Assembly: GCA_023381235.1 (NCBI GenBank)
Contig: JAMCTV010000128.1
Location: 1 to 16,998 of the forward strand
Source of the DNA: Gammaproteobacteria bacterium
GTDB lineage: Bacteria > Pseudomonadota > Gammaproteobacteria > SURF-13
Length of the DNA stretch: 16,998 nt
Direction: 5' to 3'
Each line of letters starts with the position of its first letter. Position 1 is the first letter of the stretch. Below, piece after piece: positions 6,615-11,728 of this stretch. Under the pieces are notes generated by a model. That model saw only the letters and a program-made list of their open reading frames with translations, searched no databases and was not told where the DNA came from. Both the position numbers and the translations under genes were made by a program.

Positions 6615-6681
6615 GGTACTCTATCCGAGTGTCTGAGTAGCAGGTCGTATTCGTCAACATCAAAACTGGAGGGGAGAACCC

Positions 6682-7416
6682 ATGGGAATGATCGGCTTCT
6701 TGTACGGTGTAATCAGCTATGCAGTATTTCTCGCAAGCTTCCTGTATGCCATCGGTTTTGTCGGCAACCTGCTGGTTCCGAAGTCGATTGACTCGGGGCC
6801 GTCCGGGTCGCTCGGCGAAGCCCTTCTCGTCAATGTCGTGTTGCTGGGGCTCTTCGCCGTTCAGCATAGCGTCATGGCCCGGCCGGCCTTCAAGGCCTGG
6901 TGGACGAAGATAGTTCCCCAATCGGTGGAGCGCAGCACATACGTCCTGATCTCGAGCCTGTTGCTCGCCTTGCTCTTCTGGAAGTGGGAGCCGATGACCG
7001 GCGTGATATGGAGCGTGGAGAATCAGGCAGGCTACCTGGTCCTGATGGCGCTTTTCTGGCTGGGATGGCTGATCGTTCTCCTGTCAACGTTCATGATCAG
7101 CCATTTCGACCTGTTCGGCTTGCGCCAAGTCTATCTGCGGCTTCAAAACGTGGAATACACCCATGTGCAATTCAAGATCAACGCTTTGTACAAGTTCGTG
7201 CGCCATCCCATCATGCTGGGATTCCTGATCGCCTTCTGGGCCACTCCCCATATGACGCTGGGGCATCTGCTGTTTTCGGTTGCCACGACGGGCTACATCT
7301 TTATTGGGCTCTTTTTCGAGGAGCGCGATCTCGCCACCTTCCACGGCGACGCCTTCAAGCAGTACCGGAAAGAGGTGCCGATGATCATTCCCATTCCCGG
7401 CCGCAAATCCAAATGA
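6682..7416 (+). CDS. mddA: MddA-like methanethiol S-methyltransferase (ICMT/NnrU-like membrane protein), intact copy
   Basis: The 244-residue membrane protein has about six hydrophobic segments (roughly 5-30, 48-65, 84-101, 116-137, 176-190, 195-212). Family features: AVQHSVMARP at 59-68, HFDLFGLRQV at 141-150, VRHPIMLGFLIAFWATPHMT at 173-192 and FEERDL at 212-217, with AFKQYRKEVPMIIP near the end. The whole pattern matches proteins named methanethiol S-methyltransferase, often also labelled NnrU or isoprenylcysteine methyltransferase. Family knowledge: MddA uses S-adenosylmethionine to turn methanethiol into dimethyl sulfide. I recognise the family from memory; the substrate is inferred. GGAGGGGAG precedes ATG 6682. 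It is the second cassette gene, and a truncated twin lies upstream. Confidence 0.8.
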   Translation: MGMIGFLYGVISYAVFLASFLYAIGFVGNLLVPKSIDSGPSGSLGEALLVNVVLLGLFAVQHSVMARPAFKAWWTKIVPQSVERSTYVLISSLLLALLFWKWEPMTGVIWSVENQAGYLVLMALFWLGWLIVLLSTFMISHFDLFGLRQVYLRLQNVEYTHVQFKINALYKFVRHPIMLGFLIAFWATPHMTLGHLLFSVATTGYIFIGLFFEERDLATFHGDAFKQYRKEVPMIIPIPGRKSK

Positions 7417-7419
7417 AGC

Positions 7420-7497
7420 CCGTGTGGGCGAGAAGATTCATTGTGCCACCGGACCTCGCACCTGCGGCGCTCGTCCGGTTGAATTCAAGCGTTAGGC
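7420..7497 (+). other. attC-like site C, degenerate 5' half
   Basis: The 3' core GTTAGGC (7491-7497) is a perfect GTTRRRY and is preceded by GTTGAATTCAAGC, very like common attC L' arms. An internal CCGGAC (7449-7454) pairs with GTCCGG (7473-7478). No RYYYAAC box is visible on the 5' side, so the left limit is approximate and the site may be a decayed or hybrid attC. Confidence 0.5.
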
Positions 7498-7504
7498 AAT
7501 AGCC

Positions 7505-7537
7505 AAAAATAAAGAGGGGGAAAAGCTCCCCCTCTTT
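7505..7537 (-). terminator. Rho-independent terminator of nirK
   Basis: AAAGAGGGGGA (7511-7521) and TCCCCCTCTTT (7527-7537) form a perfect 11-bp stem with a five-base loop. Read on the minus strand it is followed by ATTTTTGG, and it begins 16 bases after the nirK stop. Confidence 0.9.
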
Positions 7538-7552
7538 GACTGTCGCCGTCTT

Positions 7553-8506
7553 TTACCGCGGCAGGATGTTGTCGCCCTTGCCCATCTTGGGATCGGCGTC
7601 CGCTGTATTCATTAATACCGTAATTGCACCGCGCATCGCCGCGCTCATGGCGTGGTCAACGATGGCATTGTTGGTGGGACGATCCGCGGGCGAAACAATA
7701 TCCAGGGTTACCGCCTCGGAAACCGCCAAATTATAGGTCGCTACACCGTAGATCGCGTTCCTGGGGTTGCCGTTGATGTAGACACGGTCCCAGATACCGG
7801 CGATGGGGTGAATCGCCGCCGGCAGATTCACATTGGCGTTGACATAAAAGATGCGTACGCGCTCGCCGGGTTTAGCGGCCAGCGCCAGGGTGGCGTCCGG
7901 GTCATGCACCGGATCGTAGTGGAAGATCTTGCCGTTGATCAGGCTGTTGGTCCAGCCCATGTTTTCCATCATGGCATGATCGTCATCGGCATTGGGGAAA
8001 AACTGCCCCTGCACGAGTACATATTCGCGATCGGGTTTCGGATATTGTTTGGTGTAGCCTTCCTTGGGGTCGACAATGATAATACCGTACATGCCGCGCG
8101 CGATGTGTTGGTGCATGGGCGTGGCGCCGCAGTGATACATGAATACGCCGGGGTACTTGGCGTCAAACTTGAAGCGCTTGGTCTCACCTGGGGCGGCGGG
8201 GGCGAACTCTTTCAATACATCAACTATGGCGGCATGAAAATCCATGGAGTGACTGAATTTATTGGTGGCAGGGTTGATCAATTCAAAATCAACCGTGTCG
8301 CCTTCCTTGACGCGCACCACCGGCCCCGGAATATGACCGCCAAAGGTCCAGGCGGGATACTCTGTGCCTTGATTATCAATTTTCACCGTAGTTTCCATCG
8401 CATGCATGGTGACTTTCACGGTTTTTGCTAAGGCGGGTGCTGCACTAAAAACCATTGTAGTAGCTAATAATGCGGTCAAAACGCCTGTTCTTTTAAGATA
8501 TTGCAC
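7553..8506 (-). CDS. nirK: Copper-containing nitrite reductase (NO-forming)
   Basis: The 317-residue product has a signal peptide ending APALA-K (cleavage near residue 27) and two cupredoxin domains, so it acts in the periplasm, reducing nitrite to nitric oxide. Seen type-1 copper ligands: His86, Cys126, His134 and Met139 (HSMDFH, YHCGATPMHQHIARGMYG). Type-2 ligands: His91, His125 and His285 (VDHAMSAAM). Catalytic Asp89 and a His at 233 (IHPIAG) match the known Asp/His pair. The motifs MDFHAAIVD and HCGATPMHQH differ from the classical Alcaligenes form and resemble the shorter NirK of nitrifiers; this is from memory. The start is GTG 8506, with AGGAGG seven bases upstream. It is divergent from nsrR, and its promoter carries two NsrR-like sites. 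No haem c or blue-copper extension is attached. Confidence 0.9.
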   Translation of the reverse strand: MQYLKRTGVLTALLATTMVFSAAPALAKTVKVTMHAMETTVKIDNQGTEYPAWTFGGHIPGPVVRVKEGDTVDFELINPATNKFSHSMDFHAAIVDVLKEFAPAAPGETKRFKFDAKYPGVFMYHCGATPMHQHIARGMYGIIIVDPKEGYTKQYPKPDREYVLVQGQFFPNADDDHAMMENMGWTNSLINGKIFHYDPVHDPDATLALAAKPGERVRIFYVNANVNLPAAIHPIAGIWDRVYINGNPRNAIYGVATYNLAVSEAVTLDIVSPADRPTNNAIVDHAMSAAMRGAITVLMNTADADPKMGKGDNILPR

Positions 8507-8718
8507 GATGCTTCCTCCTTGCTGGCTGTTTGATAGCTGAATAGTGCTCTTCCCTGTGCATCTTGATGCTTTCCTTGATCCGGTTATTCGTCATGCCTGT
8601 AATGGCGCAACGTTTTTAAATACGTCACCCTGCCGGTGCGGTGCCTCAGAAATAAAAGTTAATAAAAACAGTTATATATGGCTTTCATGTGGGGCGGCCG
8701 TCGGGTAGGGTACATTAC

Positions 8719-8735
8719 ATGTATTGAAAATACAT
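8719..8735. promoter_or_regulatory. NsrR-type operator 1, over the nirK -10
   Basis: ATGTATT-GAA-AATACAT is a perfect 7-3-7 inverted repeat, matching the known proteobacterial NsrR half-site ATGyATT with three-base spacing. It covers the nirK -10 box. Confidence 0.8.
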
Positions 8736-8755
8736 CTTTAAGCATATATTGTCAA
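8727..8755 (-). promoter_or_regulatory. Sigma-70 promoter of nirK
   Basis: On the minus strand, TTGACA (complement of 8750-8755) is a perfect -35, followed by a 17-base spacer and TATTTT (complement of 8727-8732) as -10. The predicted start is near 8720, leaving a long leader of about 213 bases before the GTG. Confidence 0.7.
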
Positions 8756-8760
8756 TACAT
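8744..8760. promoter_or_regulatory. NsrR-type operator 2, over the nirK -35
   Basis: ATATATT-GTC-AATACAT is a 7-3-7 repeat with one mismatch, centred 25 bp from operator 1. It covers the nirK -35 box. Confidence 0.7.
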
Positions 8761-8863
8761 GTTATGTTTATGTGAGTTTCCGGCTCTTTGTGTGACTATT
8801 CGTCAAGTGAAGCTATTTAGTGTTCACTCAAAAGCTTCGCGTGAGGCGGGATAAGCATCCATT

Positions 8864-9331
8864 ATGCAGTTGACGCTATATACCGATTATTCTTTGAGGG
8901 TGCTGATGTACCTTGGCATACACGCAGATAGAAAAGCGACCATTTCCGAGATTGCGGGTTTCTATGGCATTTCACGTAACCATTTGGTGAAGGTGGTGCA
9001 TGATTTGGCGAGCCATGGCTATATTCATACCCATCGCGGCAAAGGCGGCGGAATGTTTTTGGCGCGCCCCGCCTGCGAAATCAATATCGGTAACGTGGTG
9101 AGGCATGCCGAACCGAACTTTCACATGGTGGAGTGTTTCAATCCGCAAACCAGGCATTGCCCGATTTTCGCCATGTGCAACCTGAAAGGGATGCTGAACG
9201 ATGCCTTGGGCGAATTCCTGGCAGTGCTGGATAGATACACTCTGGAAGACCTCTTGAAGCGGCCGGGAGGCATGGGGCTGCCACAATTTATGGAGGCGGG
9301 CGCAGGACGAGCCACAACCCAAGGCAGGTGA
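8864..9331 (+). CDS. nsrR: Nitric oxide-sensing repressor NsrR (Rrf2 family, Fe-S)
   Basis: The 155-residue product is an Rrf2 family winged helix. Seen: MQLTLYTDYSLRVLMYL at the N-terminus (Asp8 is a candidate cluster ligand), helix-turn-helix ISEIAGFYGISRNHLVKVVHDL (about 27-48), wing RGKGGGMFLARP (58-69), and three Cys, Cys91, Cys99 and Cys105, in the position of the NsrR iron-sulfur ligands. Spacing is C-x7-C-x5-C, slightly wider than the C-x4-C-x5-C of E. coli NsrR. Family knowledge: the cluster form represses, and NO destroys the cluster and lifts repression. It faces away from nirk's control region, where two matching operators lie. ATG 8864 lacks a strong ribosome binding site, so the start is chosen by alignment to the family N-terminus. 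The last 20 residues look unstructured. Confidence 0.9.
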   Translation: MQLTLYTDYSLRVLMYLGIHADRKATISEIAGFYGISRNHLVKVVHDLASHGYIHTHRGKGGGMFLARPACEINIGNVVRHAEPNFHMVECFNPQTRHCPIFAMCNLKGMLNDALGEFLAVLDRYTLEDLLKRPGGMGLPQFMEAGAGRATTQGR

Positions 9332-9418
9332 ACGGTAAGCCGGGTGGTGAAGAGATGTGAACGCAACGATTACAACGGTTAAATGCGTCAGTGCAAGACC
9401 CGATCCCTTTGGAGCTTT

Positions 9419-10039
9419 ATGGAAAACCGGATTCGCCAGTTGCTGAATCAAATAACCCTGCTCGAAGGAGAGCTGCGCACGGCGCTGCATGAGCAGGAAA
9501 CCCGTGTGCTTTATCAGATCAAGGGCAAGCGCGTTGATTTCGAGCGCAGCGTCAGGGAGGCGCATCGCCGGCTCAGGATGGGGTTCTTTCGCTGGCTTGC
9601 CACCAGCCGTCCGCAGAATTTCCTTACCGCGCCTTTCATCTACGGCATGGTCGTTCCGCTGGTTCTGTTCGATCTCTGCATCACGATTTACCAGGCGGTT
9701 TGTTTTCCGCTATACAGAATCGCCAGGGTGCGGCGCTCGGATTACATCGTGTTCGACCGCCAGCATCTGGCGTATCTCAATAGTATCGAGAAATTCCACT
9801 GTACTTATTGCGCGTACGCCAACGGCCTGATTGCCTACGCCTGCGAGATCACGGCGCGCACCGAGCAGTACTGGTGCCCGATCAAGCACGCGCGCAAGGT
9901 GCTCGGCTCGCATTCACGCTATGCCCGCTTCCTGGCCTACGGGGAGGCCGCGGATTTTCACGCGAAGCTCGAACAGCTCCGCGCCGCGCTCGCCGAGGAA
10001 AAGGAGCGCACCCCCGCGCCACAAGACGCCGGGGGTTGA
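9419..10039 (+). CDS. Conserved-looking membrane protein with four Cys, function unknown
   Basis: I do not recognise a named family. The 206-residue product has an N-terminal helical, probably coiled-coil region (1-55), a hydrophobic hairpin or paired membrane helices (about 70-100), then a cytoplasmic-looking domain with FHCTYCAYANGLIAYACEI and ARTEQYWCPIKHARK. Cys128, Cys131, Cys142 and Cys153 with His157 form C-x2-C-x10-C-x10-C-x3-H, suggesting a metal or Fe-S site. The C-terminus is a charged helix. GGAG lies four bases before ATG 9419, so I prefer it to an in-frame ATG at 9383 with no such site. It follows nsrR by 87 bases on the same strand, so it may be co-transcribed and linked to nitrogen oxide handling; this is inference. 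Confidence 0.7.
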   Translation: MENRIRQLLNQITLLEGELRTALHEQETRVLYQIKGKRVDFERSVREAHRRLRMGFFRWLATSRPQNFLTAPFIYGMVVPLVLFDLCITIYQAVCFPLYRIARVRRSDYIVFDRQHLAYLNSIEKFHCTYCAYANGLIAYACEITARTEQYWCPIKHARKVLGSHSRYARFLAYGEAADFHAKLEQLRAALAEEKERTPAPQDAGG

Positions 10040-10049
10040 ACAGCCATGG

Positions 10050-10066
10050 GCCGCCCACCGGGCGGC
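10050..10066. repeat. 7-bp hairpin between convergent genes
   Basis: GCCGCCC-ACC-GGGCGGC is a perfect stem between the stop of the four-Cys protein and the stop of the methyltransferase-like gene. No T-run follows on either strand, so it is only a possible bidirectional transcript end. Confidence 0.4.
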
Positions 10067-10069
10067 AAG

Positions 10070-10555
10070 TCATATCCAGCGCCGCACCGTGTTTTTGTAG
10101 CGCAAGTATTCCGCGCCGAACTTTTGCTCCAGATATTTTTCCTCGCGCTGGATGATGCCGTAGTGAATCATCGCCAGCACAACCGGCAATAGCGATATCG
10201 CCCACAGCGCGTTGGCGAGGCCGGCGATGCCTGCGTAAAATAGTGCGAGCGCGAGATACAGCGGATTGCGCGTGTAACGGTAGGGGCCGTCCGTCACGAC
10301 GGCCGTTGTGGGCTGATAGGGATTGACCGCCGTGCCCGCGCGGCGCATGGCGGCAAAAGCGGTCGCCATACACAGCGCGCCTGATGCGATCAACAGCACA
10401 CCGGCGGGCAGCGCAAGCTTGCCGGGGAGGAAGGCGAGCGGGTAACGCCAGTCGAGCAGCAGCCCCGCCGCCATCGCGCTGAGATAAATCAGCGGCGGCG
10501 GCGCGATGATCCCCGGCGTATCTTTACCTGTTGTTTTCAGCAACCTGTCGCTCAA
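10070..10555 (-). CDS. Isoprenylcysteine/phospholipid-type methyltransferase family membrane protein
   Basis: The 161-residue product has about four membrane segments and the C-terminal ICMT/PEMT signature. Seen: TDGPYRYTRNPLYLALALFYAG (about 89-110), where the Arg-Asn-Pro motif and preceding GPY bind S-adenosylmethionine, and EEKYLEQKFGAEYLRYKNTVRRWI at the end, with the Glu pair typical of the family. The substrate is unknown; bacterial relatives methylate lipids or small molecules. The start is uncertain: TTG 10553-10555 is the first in-frame choice, three bases after the DoxX-gene stop, and the next ATG (MAAGLLLDW) would lose much of the first segment. It is probably co-transcribed with the doxX-like gene upstream. 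Not closely related to the mddA cassette protein. Confidence 0.78.
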   Translation of the reverse strand: MSDRLLKTTGKDTPGIIAPPPLIYLSAMAAGLLLDWRYPLAFLPGKLALPAGVLLIASGALCMATAFAAMRRAGTAVNPYQPTTAVVTDGPYRYTRNPLYLALALFYAGIAGLANALWAISLLPVVLAMIHYGIIQREEKYLEQKFGAEYLRYKNTVRRWI

Positions 10556-10558
10556 AAC

Positions 10559-10978
10559 CTATGCGCACTTCTCCCGGCTCAGGCTGTACGCGCCGCTGCC
10601 ATAGACCATGACATACAACATGCCGCCCATGATGGCGAGGTTTTTCTGGAACTGGATCAGTTGCGTGAATTGCTCTTGGCCGGCAAGAGCCCAGAAGTTG
10701 TGGAAGATGAGAGTGACGGGTATGAGAAATAAAAAGATCGCCGTCGCCGCCCAGCGCGCCTTGTAGCCCAGCAACAGCAACAGTCCGCCGCCCAGCTCGA
10801 CGAGAATGGTGAGAGCAAGCAACACCTCGGTCATCGGCAGGCCCTTGCTTGCCATATAGCCCAGAGTTCCCTCCCAGCCGGTGAGTTTGCGGTAACCGGA
10901 GAGAATGAATATATGAGCGAGCAGCAGGCGCCCGGCCAGCGGTCCACATTTTTCCAGCAGTTTACATATCGCCATCAT
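10559..10978 (-). CDS. DoxX family membrane protein
   Basis: The 139-residue product has four membrane segments and the DoxX pattern: RLLLAHIFILSGYRKLTGWEGTLGYMASKGLP in the first third, the LVELGGGLLLLLGYKARWAA segment in the middle, and FQKNLAIMGGMLYVMVYGSGAYSL near the end. Family knowledge: DoxX proteins are small inner-membrane proteins, some tied to quinone-linked sulfur oxidation or oxidative stress; the activity of this one is unknown. AGGAG lies eight bases before ATG 10978; the next codon is also ATG. It heads a two-gene operon with the methyltransferase-like gene and is divergent from hsp20. Confidence 0.85.
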   Translation of the reverse strand: MMAICKLLEKCGPLAGRLLLAHIFILSGYRKLTGWEGTLGYMASKGLPMTEVLLALTILVELGGGLLLLLGYKARWAATAIFLFLIPVTLIFHNFWALAGQEQFTQLIQFQKNLAIMGGMLYVMVYGSGAYSLSREKCA

Positions 10979-11049
10979 AAGCTAGTCTCCTGTTGGTTAT
11001 GGGAATGTGCCCGGCCAATGCTACCAAACTCCGGCGACAGATACACCCC

Positions 11050-11078
11050 CTTGAAAACCCGCGCGCCGGAACCTATGT
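11050..11078 (+). promoter_or_regulatory. Sigma-32-type promoter of hsp20
   Basis: CTTGAA (11050-11055) is a perfect -35, followed by a 15-base spacer and ACCTATGT (11071-11078), which matches CCCCATNT at most defined positions. The predicted start is near 11085, giving a leader of about 35 bases, as for htpG in this window. Confidence 0.6.
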
Positions 11079-11119
11079 CCTGGACGTACAGCCAACCCAG
11101 ACCAGAAAAGGAGGATGTT

Positions 11120-11572
11120 ATGGCCATAGTACGTTATGAACCCTGGAGCGCGTTGACGCGTTTGCATAATGAGATCAACCGTATGTTTGACAGCCGCGCG
11201 TTCCCCGCGGGCGGCGATGATGCGCCGAGCGTGGCGGCCAGCGACTGGACGCCGCTGGTGGACATCAAGGAAGATAGCGGCCGCTTTGTGATTTACGCCG
11301 ATGTGCCGGGCGTGGACCCGAAGGATATTGAGGTGACGATGGAAGACGGCGTGCTGACGCTGAAAGGCGAACGCGCCTTTGAAAGCGCCGAGGAGCGCAA
11401 CGGCTACCGGCGCGCGGAGCGCGCGCGCGGCGCGTTTTACCGCCGCTTCAGCATGCCCGACACGGCGGACGCGGAACGCATCTCGGCCACCGGCAAGAAC
11501 GGCGTGCTGGAGATCGTAATCCCCAAGCACGAGCGTGTGCAGCCGCGCAAGATTCAAGTGCGGGTACAGTAG
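11120..11572 (+). CDS. Small heat shock protein, Hsp20 / alpha-crystallin family
   Basis: The 150-residue product is a typical class A-like bacterial small heat shock protein: ATP-independent holdase that keeps unfolding proteins soluble in large oligomers in the cytoplasm. Seen: N-terminal arm with RYEPWSALTRLHNEINRMFD, alpha-crystallin domain about 44-140 (TPLVDIKEDSGRFVIYADVPGVDPKDIEV, GVLTLKGER, FYRRFSMPD), the end signature GKNGVLEIVIPK and a C-terminal KIQVRV anchor. The start is ATG 11120 with AAAGGAGG five bases upstream; longer in-frame reading would run into non-homologous residues. It has a heat-shock-like promoter and a terminator of its own, so it is monocistronic. Confidence 0.95.
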   Translation: MAIVRYEPWSALTRLHNEINRMFDSRAFPAGGDDAPSVAASDWTPLVDIKEDSGRFVIYADVPGVDPKDIEVTMEDGVLTLKGERAFESAEERNGYRRAERARGAFYRRFSMPDTADAERISATGKNGVLEIVIPKHERVQPRKIQVRVQ

Positions 11573-11593
11573 TTCAGGCCCAATGAGTTTGGC

Positions 11594-11618
11594 CCCCCGC
11601 GCAAAACGCGGGGGTTTT
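11594..11618 (+). terminator. Rho-independent terminator of hsp20
   Basis: CCCCCGCG (11594-11601) and CGCGGGGG (11607-11614) form a perfect 8-bp stem with a CAAAA loop, followed by TTTTGT. It is 22 bases after the hsp20 stop. Confidence 0.9.
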
Positions 11619-11631
11619 GTCTGTGCGCGAG

Positions 11632-11659
11632 TGAACTTTCTTTGCGCCCGCGCTTCTAA
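11632..11659 (+). promoter_or_regulatory. Sigma-E-type envelope-stress promoter of degQ
   Basis: TGAACTT (11632-11638), a 15-base spacer and TTCTAA (11654-11659) match the GGAACTT-N15-GTCTAA sigma-E consensus with one change in each box. The predicted start is near 11666, with a leader of about 63 bases. degP is a known sigma-E target in E. coli. Confidence 0.6.
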
Positions 11660-11728
11660 CTGACAGGCAAATAAATCGGTCCGGTCTTCCTCGCCCCCGC
11701 GTTTTAGCCACCCCTTCAAGGAATCCCT

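Larger units (their letters stand above)
5761..7128 (+). repeat. 684-bp direct tandem duplication (5761-6444 and 6445-7128)
   Basis: Copy one begins at TCCCCCTGGT (5761) and copy two at the same string (6445), and both end at GGCTTGCGCCAA (6444 and 7128). The copies abut with no spacer, and the bases outside differ immediately (5760/6444 and 6445/7129). Every part I compared is identical. Each copy holds the cupin 3' end, an attC site and mddA codons 1-149. There is no microhomology at the junction. Confidence 0.95.
5061..7497 (+). mobile_element. Integron gene-cassette cluster without visible integrase (CALIN-like)
   Basis: Several attC-like sites in the same orientation separate plus-strand genes: 5166-5335, 5863-5930, its copy 6547-6614, and a 3' half ending in GTTAGGC at 7497. 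The genes carried (cupin, MddA-like methyltransferase) are unrelated to the neighbours htpG and nirK and are tightly packed against the sites, as in cassettes. No integrase gene or attI is visible in the window. Such clusters are known as CALINs. The left limit is uncertain; the right limit is the R' core at 7491-7497, since the nirK terminator starts immediately after it. Confidence 0.7.
8507..8863. promoter_or_regulatory. nirK-nsrR divergent control region
   Basis: This 357-base gene-free stretch holds the nirK promoter, two NsrR-like sites (8719-8760), a leader of about 213 bases for nirK, and roughly 100 bases before nsrR. AT-rich segments lie at 8650-8680 and 8735-8790. No coding frame or clear riboswitch is visible. 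I did not find a good sigma-70 box pair facing nsrR. Confidence 0.6.

Noticed and set aside
5761..7128. An insertion sequence as the cause of the 684-bp repeat
   Set aside because: The unit carries no transposase, no terminal inverted repeats and no target duplication; its content is parts of two genes and an attC site.
8776..8863. Sigma-70 promoter facing nsrR
   Set aside because: TTGTCA at 8749-8754 has no -10 box at 16-18 bases; the spacing to TATGTT is only eight bases.
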